DNA of 64,000 nt from Hyperoplus lanceolatus (taxonomy: Eukaryota; Chordata; Actinopteri; Uranoscopiformes; Ammodytidae). Shown piece after piece: positions 1 to 14,124 of this stretch. The stretch spans positions 6,966,001 to 7,030,000 of the forward strand of contig CM049403.1 of NCBI GenBank assembly GCA_026929865.2, read 5' to 3'. The notes under the pieces were generated by a model that had not been told where the DNA came from, searched no databases, and saw nothing but the letters and a program-made list of their open reading frames with translations. Within the stretch, counting starts at the first letter, position 1; the number at the start of each line of letters is the position of its first letter. The translations under genes were made by a program, and so were the position numbers.

Positions 1-281
1 GCAAGAGGCTAGTGATTTGGTGGAAGTTGAAAATGGAGATACTTCATGACATAAAAAGTGGCATCATGACTAGCGCCATTAGAAACTACATTTTATTTCT
101 GTTATTATTAAAATTAAGTGATAAAATTACATTTTATATGTTGAAGTAAAATTAATTGACACATTTTAGTCATGTTCATTTTATTAATAATATCTCATTC
201 ATGTACGTGTGAAAACGGACTGTGTCTGAACGGCTTCATATATAACATGTGTAAATTGTGTGCTGCTTTTTTTTTTTCCAG
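1..281 (+). other. tgfbr3: tgfbr3 intron, 3' end
   Basis: AT-rich intronic sequence ending in a strong polypyrimidine tract (long T run at about 266-277) and CAG acceptor at 279-281, directly before the transmembrane exon. The rest of the intron and all upstream tgfbr3 exons (ectodomain, ZP domain) lie outside the window. Confidence 0.8.
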
Positions 282-389
282 AGACACTGTACGTGCTGGA
301 CACTCCGACCGTGGTGGGCATCGCCTTTGCTGCCTTTGTGATCGGGGCTCTGTTGACCGGAGCCCTGTGGTTTATCTACTCACACACAG
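282..389 (+). CDS. tgfbr3: tgfbr3 penultimate coding exon (transmembrane segment of betaglycan)
   Basis: This exon encodes the end of the extracellular juxtamembrane region, the single membrane-spanning helix and the first cytoplasmic residues of betaglycan, the TGF-beta/inhibin co-receptor. The translation reads through a hydrophobic stretch containing [18 protein letters not shown] and then FIYSHTG, which I recognise as the conserved transmembrane/stop-transfer block of TGFBR3. Endoglin has a similar but distinct block. The acceptor is ...TTTTCCAG|AGACAC and the donor is ACACAG|GTAGGT. Both junctions are phase 1, which matches the next exon at 4166. Only the C-terminal part of the gene is in the window, so the earlier exons cannot be assessed. 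Confidence 0.9.
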
Positions 390-3300
390 GTAGGTCCCTT
401 CTACCTACTGCTCCACGGCCCCTGCTCACCTCTCTGCATTAATGAAAAAGATAAGACGCCAGAGGAATGTCAGAGGCTCTCCAGTGCCAGAAATGTGCCT
501 GCTGGGATTTGCCAAACATCCTGCCGCTGACAGAGGCCAGTTCACAATAACATATTGACTCCTCTACTGTAAATATATCCTGTTGGTCAGCAGCAAGAGC
601 TCTTCTCTTTCCTGCCTTTGAATGCTTGTGTGTTTTTTTTTTCTTTCTGGATGGGGGCCTTGCGGGGTGGTCAGCAGAATATATTCTCAGTACAATGGGC
701 TTGGAGACGAGTTGGAAATTCCCCCCCTTGTTGGCTTTAGCGGGCTCTCAGGAAAAGACACACAATCTGTCAGTTAGATGCCAAGACCTTCCCCAATCGT
801 CCCAGGCCTGTCGACCCCGCCTGACCCCTGAGAGGAAGTGTTTCTCCCAGCAGCCCTGTGCTTGACTGTGCATAGAGCTGCCCTGTTCTCTGCTCTGCCC
901 GGAGGACTGCTGCTCTGCTGATCAACCGTGGCCATTGACCTGTTGGCCCCCAAAAGGCAGACGTCAGCTCTCTCATGCACGTCTTTCATTTAAACAGGGT
1001 CAGGCAGTTTGGGTTTGTGTTAGAAGTCGCGGGTTTCAGAGAATACGACAATGTGTGCGAGTGTTTAAGTTAACGCTATGAGTTTAGGGTTGGGAAGAAG
1101 CTCCCAGTTGAAGGGCGTTGACGTATTGGGCCAGTAAATCATCCTCCCTGATCGTTGTGAATGTAGCAAAGATAAAGACACTTGGAGGAGCTGTGTACAT
1201 ATTGTTTATAGCTCACATATCGTGCTCGTTGTTTTTAAAGTTAAACATTTTAATGTGCGTTTCTACTCTAAACAGTTTTCATGGTGTAGTGTCCAAAGAA
1301 AAACTTTATATTTCTCTCAGTGCCATTGGTGAATCTTCTCTTTTCAGCCTCTGTCTGAAACAACCCCTTTTAGATCCTGTTTCTTTTAGGTTTGTAGTGA
1401 GTGGGCATGACCGATACATCTTTGAACACATTTTTCTGAGAGAAAAAGAGAGAGGGTTTTTTTCCCTCATACTTTAGGAGTCTCTAGATAAACTGGGGAC
1501 CAATTATTAATGTTGTAAAAACCGTGAAAAAGTGCATTTTGCATAATAGGAGAATCCATTCATGCTAAGAGCCATCTGTTGTCACTCACTGTTTACTGAA
1601 CAGGATTCCATGTAGCAGAAAAGATCAGCTGTCAGATTTAACCGCCCTTATCTTTATGACAATATTGTTATTGGCTTCTCTTTAAAAAGCCACTTCTAAA
1701 GCGTTTATGGGTTGCCTAGAGCGACACAGCAACACACGCCCTGTAATTGGCTCGTTTTGCAAAAGATAGTCGAGCTTTAAAAGAAAACAGGGAAAGAGAA
1801 ACAGGTGTAAGGATAGTGGTTTTGGAGGGACTTTCACAACGTAGAGATAAGGAGGCACATGTTCTTGTGGATGTTATTACAAATAGGCCTTAGTCAAGCT
1901 TGTCTTGGCTGAAATGACCTTACATGGCAACATTGGCAGTTCCGTGTAAACCCCGAGAATGTAGATCCCCGAAAACAACAACCAAAATGTCAGTTCAGAG
2001 TTAATTTTAAACTAGTGTAGAGAGTGATGAAACATGAAAACAGATGTGGGTCTATCTATCCCCAAGGGTTTGAGGACAATGATACTGGTCTCTGGAGAGA
2101 GAAGGGTTTTCCCTTTTTGAAGGTTACATATACTCCTTGGCATTATATTTGGGTGTTTTTGTACCCACAACAGTCTGTTTCCCTAAAAGGCAATTTGAAG
2201 TATAAAAGACATGTAGACATTTTGCTCATTGTCTTGGCACATCCAACAGTTGTGCGTTCTGCCAGGGCTGCAGTAGCGTCTGCCAATGGAGCTATTCTCC
2301 ACCTCTGCTCGATTGGTGAACTAATATACAAATGAACAATTCAAATCAATTGTGAAAACAGGCTGAATCGCTCACACGAGAAACAATTTCACACTTGATC
2401 TACTCTGAAATCCAAACATATGAAAATAATGGTGATCAAATACTGCACAATAGTAAGATCGGCCATCTTGCCAGAACAGATTACACACCAGCTTTCCTTT
2501 TTTCTTTTATGCCACGCTAGCTGCGAGCGTGGTCAGTTGGTTGGTCCTCCAATGTGGTTAAGAATGAAATATCACAAAAAACATTCAATCGATTGCCATA
2601 CCATGAGGTACAGGCATTCATATAAAAAGTCTGCTGATCTTTTCATTTTTGATCTAGCGCTATCATCTGGTCAAAATTGTATTTCGCCCAATACTTTAGT
2701 AGCCTACTTTATTTTATACTTTATGTCCAAATAGCTGCCAAACTACATTCCCATCTGCCCTAGCTGTTATTGGTGTTAAGTGCTAATTAGCAAATATTTA
2801 GCGTGTTTAAAGGCTTAACTAAATCAGGGCAATCATCATTCCTGCTACATATCTGCATGTTAGCTTTCTCACTGTAAGTATGTTAGCATGCAAACAGTAG
2901 CATTTAGCTAAAACCACGGCTGCTGTGCCAAAGCAAGGCCACACTCTCTGAAATGTGCTCTTTAATCTCTCTATCTTGCTGTCTATTTAGGGGTAGTGAA
3001 TTCACTTATATAGCTTGCACATGTATTAAAAAAATATCTTGTCAAATGCATGACATTCAGATATATTGAAATATTTGAGATATTGTCAGCTTAGATTGTT
3101 CCAAGAGAAAACATCTGTTGCAGCCACTGCATGTATGAGTGTTCATGCACAGTATGTTTCGGTGACATTAAAGCAGCCCTTTATCTCTCCTATCTCAGAA
3201 GGATAATATCGGACTTGGGAATTTATATTTCCTCAGACAGACGAAGTGAATCCAAGTCCCTTTGTGTTGTAGAGCTCTTGGTCCTGCGAGGGAAAGGCTT

Positions 3301-4165
3301 GGCTCTGGTAAACATTAGCAGAACGCAGAGGCTCCAAAACAGGGATATTGCCTGTGGAAACATGCGTCTGTCATACATGTATACGCACGCACTCCACACA
3401 CAAATCGTTTGTCAAAGAAAAAGGATTTTAGTGTGTGCACTCCTTATTTTTTTTCCATGGGAGGAGTAAAGCTGCAGCAAACCTAGAGGCACACAGACAG
3501 CAGTAATAATAATTGTACCAGAAATGAAACACAGACTCTTGTCATATTTTCAAAGCTGTTCACTTTCTGTCGGAGACGTTTTCTGCATAATCTAAAAGTT
3601 TATTTTATTTGTTCCAGTCTTAAGAAGCATCGGAGCCCTACAGAATGAAACGTTTATTTAGACATAGAACAATAAAGCAGTCTGTGGTTTGAGCTGCGGT
3701 CAGAATATACTGCTTTGTGTTTGTTCTGCTGTATCTACTAAAGACTAAGGCTAATTGATTCCAGAGAAGTAAAGAAATTAACCTTCCCCACTCTTTCTTC
3801 AGTATATCATCTGTCAGATAGGCAGCGAGCGCTTGGTCCCAGGGTCTCTGAGGTGACCTTATGTGGTCCCTGCTGCTTTGTGAATCTGTGGCAGATTAAA
3901 CCTCAAGATGGTAAAAGTTAAGACGGATGAAGTGCCAAGTGTGTTGTACTGCAAACTAGATTTAGATTTCTTGTGCTGAGCAAGAATGTATTTCTCTATA
4001 CATGGCCTTACTACTCATAAGCAGATACTTTAATGCACAAAGACATTAAAGTTTCACTTTTTGGAATGTAACTTTTCCATTATATTCAATAATTGTTTAA
4101 GATGCACCTGTATATCCAATGTTGTATCTATCTTTGGTCTAATCCCCTCCTCTCTCTATGTGTAG
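390..4165 (+). other. tgfbr3: tgfbr3 last intron
   Basis: A 3.8-kb intron with GTAGGT donor and ...TGTGTAG acceptor. No exon-like conservation was seen inside. It carries a degenerate copy of a dispersed repeat at about 1215-1560 (listed separately). The rest is unremarkable AT-rich sequence with isolated short open frames. Confidence 0.75.
1215..1560 (+). repeat. Dispersed repeat family R2, copy 1
   Basis: Shares the core GTTTTCATGGTGTAGTGTCC, the following 'cagtgccattg.tgaatct' block, and the terminal 'gaaaaagtgcattttgcataatagg' block with copies at about 17520-17745 and 60114-60575. Non-coding; probably a non-autonomous DNA element because the best copy has inverted-looking ends. Borders are approximate. 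Confidence 0.7.
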
Positions 4166-4287
4166 GTGAGACAGCTAGAACACAGCCGGTCCAGGTGAAG
4201 GCCCAGCCTGCCTCAGAGAACAGCAGTGCGGCCCACAGTATGGGCAGCACACAGAGCACTCCCTGCTCCAGCAGCAGCACAGCGTAG
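4166..4287 (+). CDS. tgfbr3: tgfbr3 terminal coding exon (betaglycan cytoplasmic tail)
   Basis: The last coding exon follows a TGTGTAG acceptor and stops at TAG 4285-4287. Joined in phase 1 to the previous exon it gives HTG-ETARTQPVQVKAQPASEN and ends in STQSTPCSSSSTA, the betaglycan tail. From family knowledge, this short serine/threonine-rich tail has no kinase. It binds GIPC through its terminal class I PDZ ligand (here S-T-A, intact) and carries the beta-arrestin-2 phosphosite region. Endoglin's tail ends differently (about ...SMA) and lacks the ENSSAAHS block, so I call betaglycan. The tail length is typical for the family and nothing appears broken. Confidence 0.93.
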
Positions 4288-7200
4288 CCCAGGAGGCCAG
4301 CCAACAGGGGCCAGGGCCCTGCCACAGCACAGGAAGGGCCCCGCGGCTCACTGGGGCCGCTTTTCATCTCCTCCCATTTCAAAGGAACTATTTTGGGACA
4401 TTCCATAGGAGGGAGAAAAGTATCATTTCAACAACAAAAAAAAAGAAGAAAACAAATGCCTTTTGTGCCACTTGAAGCGTGCGTAGAGAACTGTACCGTC
4501 CTGGTGTAATTGGTCTGTTAATAATAGTGAGACAAAAGCTTGGCAGCTTCACTTCAAATTGAGTACAAAAAAAAGAAAATACAAGCAACAAGTGTTTATG
4601 CCAGGCAATGTTCTTTCTAATCCAAATGCTGCCTTTTTTTCTAACAATGCAGCCTTTTGTTTTGACCTTAAATGGTGTGAGTTAGGCTGTTGGTAGCAAG
4701 CAGGTGCAATCCAACAGCAGGGAAAGCAATCAGGCTCCAGTTATGTCAGTATTAGTAAGTGAGATGTTGATGGCTGGACTGCAACACGTTACTTTATGAC
4801 ACGCAATACCGAAGGTGGCAAAAGGAGCAAAGCAACCACTATTAAAAAATGCCTACAAAAAGTGCAGTATGAACACAAGCGGTCCTCTTAACACGGAGAG
4901 AGATAATGGCTTTTAAAAGACAGTGTAGGTCTTGAATGTATGCAGAAGAGTAAGTGCCAAACAATGTGAAAGAAAAATGTGAAAGAAAAGCTGATAAAAC
5001 GCCCCATTTTTTTTATATCCATTTCACTCCTTTCCCCATAATGGATTTGTATTGAAAGGATGGAAAAACATATTTTCCCAGTACTTTCTTAACAGTTGTT
5101 GTAGTAATGCATTTCAGTAAATGGGGGTCTGAGACAGTTTCATTGGGGACATTATAGGTTCCCCATTACTAGTTAATGGAATAGTTTATTTTGGAAAATA
5201 TGTCTATTTGATTTTATTTTCCAAATGAATGCAGAGAAGATCATTTTTCTCCCATGTCTTTGCGTTGGGTATAGAGCTCCATACAGGAGGTGAATAGCCT
5301 AGCTTAGCATGAAGACGGATGAGTTGGCCCAGAGACATCGTTCAAAATATTCTAGGATAAGTTGTAGTACGAAAACTCTAACCCTACAAAAGCAAATGAT
5401 CATTTTACATTTCTGTTTGAGACAAATGTGTTGACTTGAGCTTTAGAGATGTCGGTAGGCCAGCTATAGTTTACCCGTGCTGTTTGTTAACGCTAAGCTA
5501 GACTTATGGCCGTCCACTTGGCTCCGTCCAGAGCTCAAAAACACACCTATTAACACCTCTGAAGCTCAAATGAACATGTAAGGCCTTGTCTATTAAATCT
5601 GTGAACACACAAATTATACATTAAAAAACGACAATTGGGTGTATTAGGTGTAGTTAGCTAAATGTTTCCCTCTGCTTCCAGTCTGTATGCTAAGCTAGGC
5701 TAATCACGCCCCTAAGTCAATAATTATATTTCCTAAATTTAGGAGCTGTATATTTTTGTGAATATTGTAAATAATCAAAAAAGTTATGAGGCAGAGTGAG
5801 TGAAAACTCTCTTTTCTATACTTCTGGCTCAGACAGGATTTATTATTGTGAGGTGCAAGTTAATGCCAATTCTCATTTCAAAAGTGTTCAAATGGAAACT
5901 ACAGTGTTGACAGGTTGGACCTAGGGACATGGATTCAAAATCATGGTTTAGTAAATTTTATGTAGTCTATTTTGAGTGCATTCCTCTACTCTAGGGCTGC
6001 TACCTATGACTCAATCGATTATTGATGGATTTGTTGATTAGGCTACTTGTACAGGTAATCTATGTTCAGCCTGTTAAAAAAAATATGACTTATCAATTAT
6101 TCCAGTAAATGTTTCAGTACAGTAGTTGACGGAGCCAGATCACTAGTAGATCAGTTACATTCTAAAGCCAAATGTACAGTGTATGGGGTTTCCTTATGCC
6201 AGTTCTTGTATTTTGGCACAGACAGTGTGTTGCATAAGCTGTAGCCGAAGTTCATTCTCATGGACATATATATATTTTTGTTTTCCGTAAACTGCAACGC
6301 CACGACTTCCCCACCGCCTCAGAATGCTATGAATGTTTGCCGTAGTGCCTTCCTTTAACCAGTGTGTGTCTTAGTCGGACTGTGTGTGGGACTAGCTAGG
6401 CCCTTTAAATTCGAAAAGGGAAGTTTCCCTGTTATGTGATTTAAACATAACACACACACAAAAAGAATGTATGTTATCTCAAAGCTTTTTCTTTTTCTTT
6501 ATTATTTCTTATGTAAACATGTATAAAGCTTTCTACAGAGGGAACAGAGTATAAATATATATATTTGTGTATAGAAGTATATTTTGGATTATATTTACCA
6601 AGAGAAATTTATTGTTTTCTAAATTGTGTAAGTACTGTGAATCATGGATGTGCTCATAGATAACATATACGTGTGTGGGGGATTTCTTCATAAAAGCCTC
6701 ATGGCATGTTTTATGACACATTTGATGAAAATAAAATGTTCATATTTTTTTTATAAAAGATTTTTTTGTTTTTGTTTTTTACTGAAAAAAATAATCAACT
6801 ATTTAGTAAATCCCAGCTGTTGAATTATTTAAAATATTTTTTTAAATGTTGTCTCCTGTACTGACATCATGTTTTTTTGGTCGTTGTTTTTTTAACATTG
6901 AAACTTCTATTTTAATGATTTTAAAAATGTGTCATAAAACATTAACTGAGCTTTTAATGTGTAAATGCTCTTCCAACAACGCATTTATTTTCTTCTCTAC
7001 GTGGAACACAACTCCTTGTGTTTTGTTTGAACCTATTTGAAATAATCATACCATTGAAGATACGCAGCAGAAGTGAATATTGAATTATATTTTGAATATA
7101 GTACTCATAAACACTTCTGAGTCAATTCAGCACAAGCTCAATGCTTGGTCACGGTGTTGTCATACAACCAAAACCCAGATCACAAACTTGTTTAGGTCCT

Positions 7201-8585
7201 TCTGTTGTCACAGCAATGAAGTTTATCCCCTTAAAATCAAGAATCAATATGGAACCAAGGCTCTTCCACTGATGGCAGCAGTTACTGTAAACCGTAATAA
7301 AAGGAGGAATGTAAAATAAACATGTATTCAGTTAAAATGGAAGGTGGAAAAAATCAAAAAAAAAAAAAAATCTTTCTGGAAACCTGACTGTTTTTCAATA
7401 ACACTCGACAAATCCTTTTTTATTCAGTTATACACTTGGTTTTAGAGCAATATTGAAACCTTGTTTGTTTTATAAGGCCGGTTGCCAGGTGTCATGCCAT
7501 AACCTAAAACCCTCTATTTAGTAAAGTCACTTATTCTGCACGATACATGGCGGTGATGTGTAATGCGCTGTTGCTGTTATAAAGAAGAAATATTGCAAAC
7601 AACAGCGCTGTATCCCACTGTATTGAGAATACACATAGTAAAGGATCCATGTCTTGTAGCGTGGAAATGTGTTTCACAGCCTATAATCAGTGAGCATTGT
7701 GGGATAAGGGCTTTCTGACATGCCTGTACATCTTGAGGTTTCTCATATGGACTGGCACATTCATAAAGTCTATGTTATTATCTACTCCTCCACGCCCGCT
7801 GTTTATTGGCCAAGGCTCAAGTCATGTTCTGGATCTAATATTCTTATTTGAGATCATTTGGGAGATAGTCTTTCACTCAAACCAACAATACAATACATGA
7901 GAGTTCAACATTCCTCCTTGCCTTTTGCCTCACTGCATGTTGGGAAAAAGGCTCCACCCACTTCCCCTCCTCAGGACGTGAATGTGTATTAGTAGGTAAA
8001 TATGATATGCAATCCATGTGAAATACTGATGCTGTATCAGATAAAAGGAACATTTCTATAATAGGTGTATTGCGGAAGATACTCACTTTATGACTCGTAG
8101 TTAATGCTGAACTGAGATCAGCTATAATCGGAGCACAAATCCATGTATCTAGTTATGATTGTATTTTTTTTCAACCATTTGACTACCTCATGTTTTTCTA
8201 TGAATGTGTCATTGTGTGCTACACAGTACGTGCGTGTCGTTGTATGTGTGTGTGTGTGTGTGTCTTTGATTTTCCCGTGCCTGTGCTTGAGCTGGAGAGA
8301 AGTTCAAATGCTTATAGATTATACTGCAGATGATTTGCGGCCTTTATGTGGTTTTCTCTTGCCATTTCACATTTATTTTATTAATCTCATAGCAAACAAT
8401 GAAGAGTTTGAGCTTTCTCCCATGATTCAGTGATTGCCTTTGTTTTGGTGTCCTTGTAAATGTGTTCAACTTTGAAAAGCCGTTAGTGTTTCCTTTGCTT
8501 TTTGAAACTTTTTATAGGCTGTAAATACGCATGATACATGTATACCCAATATGTTCAATAAACTTTCATAATGATTTACAAGACT
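4288..8585 (+). other. tgfbr3: tgfbr3 3' UTR (proposed extent)
   Basis: This is AT-rich non-coding sequence after the betaglycan stop. Candidate poly(A) signals AATAAA occur at 6730-6735, 7315-7320 and 8557-8562. The last is followed within 30 bases by a GT-rich stretch (ACTGTTGTTTGATGTC), so I take it as the distal site. Alternative shorter UTRs are likely. Mammalian TGFBR3 mRNAs also have multi-kilobase 3' UTRs. The interval includes a probable repeat-derived block at 5180-5730. The end is inferred from signals only. Confidence 0.5.
5180..5730. repeat. Probable dispersed repeat inside the tgfbr3 3' UTR
   Basis: The block contains 'gcctagcttagcatgaagac' on one side and 'gtatgctaagctaggctaatc' on the other, i.e. 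an inverted TAGCTTAGCAT/ATGCTAAGCTA motif about 400 bp apart. It resembles a repeat type I associate with fish genomes. No second full copy occurs in the window, so confidence is low. Confidence 0.35.
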
Positions 8586-9074
8586 GTTGTTTGATGTCAC
8601 AGTGGATACACAAAGTGGATATCTCCTGTATGGATTTGGTTAAAGCCCCTTGAAATCAACTCCAAAATAGTCAAATAAAGATCTGATTGAGAATAAATGT
8701 TTTAAAATAAAACTTGCTTAAAAGCCAAGCTTTATCCATGGCATTGTTTTTATAGAACGGACGTAATTGGTTCAAAATACGTATTGTGTGATAAGTACCA
8801 GAGCATAGCCCGCCTCATCTAAACCCAATGTCTGTAAAGTTTATCAAACTTAAATGACAATATCTTTTCATTTGGATTGATAGACATGCCTAACTCTTTT
8901 CAAATGCTTCACTATCATGCAACTAACTCCACAAATTACATAGTCATATGGATTATGTGGATTTGGGTTTTACAGGGGCTTTAAGCACAATGAGCTGCAG
9001 TAATGACGTGTTGGTTTTGGCTCTGTGGTGGTGGAGTCATGACTAGTCTCTGGTGAGCTCATAACACATCACAG

Positions 9075-9272
<198 letters not shown>

Positions 9273-9879
9273 GTAGTACCAGTGATTTGAGCGTGGTGTG
9301 TAGATCGGAGGCCTTACCTCTCTCTCCCCTCCCCCACCATTATTAGCTCCATCTTTGCTTTTGATTAGAGCTCCTTGGAGACAGGCAGTGAGCAGCAACG
9401 TGCCTCGGAGTGGATTGGAAAAGGCTCTGTGATGAGAGTGCAGTAGAAAGAGAAGGGACCAGGGGCCAATGGTAAAAGCAGCCTCTCCTTATGCCAGCTC
9501 AGGGTTTGGGGTTGGACTCTTCCACATGTCCCAAATCCTTCTGACCTCTTCAAAGCCTCTCTGTTGTTCCCATCTGTGTCTCTTTCACCCAGGCTGGCCT
9601 CCTCAGTAAGGCATATTTATACTCATCATGTTGCAACACTGATGACCAATTCATTGAATTGTTAAACAAAAATGCTCATCCACCTCATCAAACCACAATG
9701 CAGAATGGTGATGTCATTGTTTTCGTTTTCCGGCTTTCACCTTGGGGAACCTGGAACACACATTTCGCTGTTTGGCCTTTTAACATTCTGCAAGCTTTAA
9801 CCAGTTTAGTCACTGATTGCATGCGCCCCAGACAATAGTGCATGACAAATACAGGATTAAATTAAAAGAGGCTTTTGGC

Positions 9880-9987
<108 letters not shown>

Positions 9988-11262
9988 CTTCTTCTCTATT
10001 TTAGCTGACAGTATTCCAAACACTTAGCTGGGGAGGTCAGTCTAATTTAGACCAGACCTTTGCTTCTAAACATGATTACTTGAATTAAATTAAGTGAGAT
10101 GTTTTGGAACTTTTTGGCTAGCGTACAGTATTAGGGGGTGGGGGGATAATAGCACAGGCAGTGTATAACCTCCACCCTGCACAGCACCTCTTCTTGTCCC
10201 ATGGTGGTCGGAGCAATAACAGCGCAGGGCTAAAGAGACTGACTCTCATCTTGCTTCACAGTCTCACACACAAACAAACCAAGAGTATTAAGGTGGAAGT
10301 TCTGAAAAACTTTGTTTAAGAAAACAATTTAAATGTTGCCTTGACTGCTTTAGCCAGCCCACACACTTAAGTGTTGTAGCCTGCCAGCCTGCGTGAAGGG
10401 TTAAGTCTACCATATCCTGTTAGTCCATATGCAGATGGAAAAGTCATAATAATAGTTTTTCAATAGCTTGAACAAATAGGAAATAAAATCTTTTTGGTAA
10501 TAATTCAGTTCAAAACATCTCACATGTTATATGTGAGTGTTTGTCAATGAGAGTGAACACATTTTATGTTGCTAATGGTCATTGGGATCATTGTTGAATT
10601 TAAGATACACTGTTAACTGGAGCTTTGATATGTTTTTCAGACACTTTCACAGCAACATCAACCAAAGAATTCACACAGTTATACAGTTACACACCTAAAG
10701 CATTAAACAGGTCAGCCACTCAGCTCCCTTAATATTCTCAATAGAGATATTCCTCAAATGTGATTTACCACAAGTTAAATTTATAAAGTAATCAAATTGC
10801 TCATCTGTTCCAATTAGCATTCCTTTCCTGCTGGAGGAGTTTCTTTTTCAGCCATTCTCTGACCATCCCCCTGAACTGAGGTGTGCTAACTTTAGCCCCC
10901 CTCACATCACAGCTGGCTCCCATACTGCACCAAAATATGACTTTGCTATGTTTCATATTGCTGCCAGAATCCATAAAACGGTCGGATTTTGCTGAATTGC
11001 AAACCCTGTTTTGATTGTGGCACATGGGTACTGCATGTGTGTGTTTTTTTAGACATTCGAGGCCCCTGTACTTATTGCTGGAAAACCCTTGAGTGTTTCC
11101 AGTTGGAAGAAAAAAAAAAAAAAAAAAAAAAATGCTGTAGCCTAAAATTACACACTGCTCATAATGAAAAAGCTCAATCATAACTAGCTTTGTACAACAA
11201 ACAGCTCTCACTCAATTAGTGTTAATGTCTCTTTTTCTCTGTGTCACGCTGGGCCTTTGCAT

Positions 11263-11270
11263 GCACACGC

Positions 11271-11335
<65 letters not shown>

Positions 11336-11392
11336 GACACACACACACACACGCACGCACGCACGCACACACACACACACACTCACACACCA
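11263..11392. repeat. (CA)n microsatellite, imperfect
   Basis: CA run with CG and AA/GA interruptions, including an (CACG)n sub-block near 11350-11366. Confidence 0.96.
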
Positions 11393-13988
11393 AACAGACT
11401 CCTGCCTCCATGCACTTTAGTTTTTACTGCCCAAGCCACAAGTCCAAACAACAAACAAAAAAGTGTGCTTAGCATTCACTCTTCTATAGTCCAAGAAAGC
11501 TGCTTGTAGATTGGATTTGTCAAGCACCAAAAATTAAAATGAAGGGATGACAGACCTCCAATGATTTATAAAAAAAAATATCACAATTGGACTCATCACA
11601 TAAGCATCATTTAGCACTCCCTTATCCATATTCATACCAATATTTACACCTATAGCCACATCCTCCCTTACACACAGCAGAAGTGGGATCGCATCGACCC
11701 CGACAATTTGCTGTGAAAATAACTTGTATTTTTTTCTTCTTTCCTCGGAGGTGGTTGGGAGTTTAAGTTTCCGCTGGTGTGGTCGGAGTCGTAACGTTTT
11801 TTTTAGGAGACACATCATTCATTTATACCTGAACAACTTGTGGCCTCAACCACAGAGTGTCTCAAACCACCTTGGGATGTGGCTTTTTAAAATATATAAC
11901 AGATCAACTGATTAGAATCCAGTGCTGATATGTGTATATATAAATATTTTTTATCTCATACAAATGTGCCAATAGATGATGATTTTTTTAAAAGAAATGG
12001 AAAACATTGATTTTAATAATTTTTCTGAGTGGTTGGTATTACTCTACAACTAAAATAATAAAATAAGCACGACCACTGTTTATTTTCAATCCAAAGATCT
12101 TATTTTTGCAGTGCTCATTTGGATTTGTGCCAACATAAGCATATCATCTGTGGAGCAGATGCACATTCATGGAGCCTGCTTGCGTGTTTGCTGGATTGAA
12201 ATTCCCCTTTTAATGCATCTTTGGTTTTGCCTATACCAGCATTTTGAGTTTACGGTGGTATAAGTTGTTAAGGAGGGTTGTTACAATGCACATTTACTCT
12301 TACAGTAGTCATGTAAAAAAAAACTGGGATTTATTTCCGCCAGACCAACCTTACACTTTCATAGAGTTGTATGGTCATCAAAGGATTTTATTTTGGTAGA
12401 AAATCTGTAAAATATCAAACCATCCAATCCCTCCTTACTCCACCTACTGTGATGAGGACAGAGAAAAACTATTACATGTCAGTTAATTTCATAGATTTAT
12501 ACTTAGAAAAGAACATTAGGTTGATAAAATAAAGTGTAATTACCGTAATATAACACATGAAGGACAGCAACATACCCCAATTGATCGGAGGCAATACATT
12601 AACGATAACGATAACGTTTGAACTGACCTGGAAGGCAAGGTAGGACCATTTGAGAATTTCTGTTCACCTCTGAGATAAAATTATTTCAACACGTAAATAA
12701 CTAAAGGTAATATACTAAATTCATGCAAAAAACACATCTATAAACTTCGACAAACATTGGGACTCACTCAACAGTTTTCCATTAAACCGTAAATTATCTC
12801 ATTTCTATGTCATTTTTCCTTCGGCCCTCCTGATGAAAACAGCAATTTTTCTATTAGGGCCCACGAGCAACACACAGCACACGTTGCTGGAGGGCAGAGC
12901 CAGACTTCATTAACATTTGTTTTTCCAATCCAGAATCCTGCACGGAGAACCCGCCTATAGCTGGCCAGGCCTTCAGAGTTCAAACCTGCACTGCAACCCA
13001 AACCAAATAAGCCTGGTCCAAGTACCCCGCTCCTAAACACAACCAGATGTCTGCCCCTCAACCAATAATCAGAGAAAATTCAGAGCCCTCCTACGATTGG
13101 TCCACTGGAAGCCCCAGCTGATCAGTGAAAGCTGTCATCCACAAAACAGATGTGCAGTCTGTGTGTGCGTATAGAAATTACACACACACGGCCCGGGGCT
13201 GCACTGGAAGGTGAATGGAGCAGAGGTGTAGTTAAAGAAAACAGAATGAAATATAGCATGGAAAGGTAAGTTCGCAGATGTGCACAAAATATGATAGATG
13301 GATAGATGGATAGATGGATAGACGTTGGTATGTAAAGCGCAATTCAGTAGCCTATTCTGAATATTCGTTCTTTTTTGCAAAAGTATTTTAAGATATACTG
13401 TAATATGGACACAAAAGACTATCACTATTGGATCTTTGTCCCGGGAAATATGCACTTTCCAGGATGAATTGAGTTGCTTTGGAACGACACAGCTGTTTGC
13501 TTCACGGGGGGAAAAGAAAGGAACCCTGACTTATCGTTCAAAAGTTATTAAATCATCAACAAACCACGCAGATTACCGTCTCGTGCCACAACCTATGTTT
13601 TAGGGAGTACATTGGGATTATTAATGTGTGTTTTTTAGAACGAGTATTCGAAAAAAAAAACTCAATCGGAAAAACCAACGAGTAGGCAGGCCTATTCGAA
13701 GCTTGTCAAATGGTATTCGGGACAGGCCTATAGAGAGGTTGACTGATACATGGATGGATCAATATGTGAAATTCAATATGTTTTATTCAAAATCACCACA
13801 ATCACCAGCTGAATTGATAAATGATGAATGTATGTGACGGATTAAACTGTTATATGTCTGGTTGGTGGGTGACATGACAGATCAGATGAACAATCTCAGT
13901 GGAGTCCCCGAATCAAAGTTCACAAAGTGGCCCCACAAACCCAGAGGCAGCCCTGAGGCTGAGAGGAATGTTCTCACATAAAGACCAT

Positions 13989-13989
<1 letters not shown>

Positions 13990-14079
<90 letters not shown>

Positions 14080-14081
14080 GC

Positions 14082-14123
<42 letters not shown>
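13990..14123. repeat. (GT)n microsatellite, ~134 bp
   Basis: GT dinucleotides with a short GC-bearing interruption at about 14075-14087. Confidence 0.97.

Positions 14124-14124
<1 letters not shown>

Noticed and set aside
282..4287. Assignment of the first gene to endoglin
   Set aside because: Endoglin shares the transmembrane style, but the tail here has ENSSAAHS and ends SSSSTA, which is the betaglycan form.
10801..11211. 136-codon minus-strand frame
   Set aside because: Runs through a poly-T tract (poly-Phe), has no recognisable domain and no splice or promoter context.
12810..13140. CCAAT-containing, less AT-rich block as a gene promoter
   Set aside because: No splice donor, CpG cluster or downstream exon supports it; the ATTGG motifs alone are not enough.
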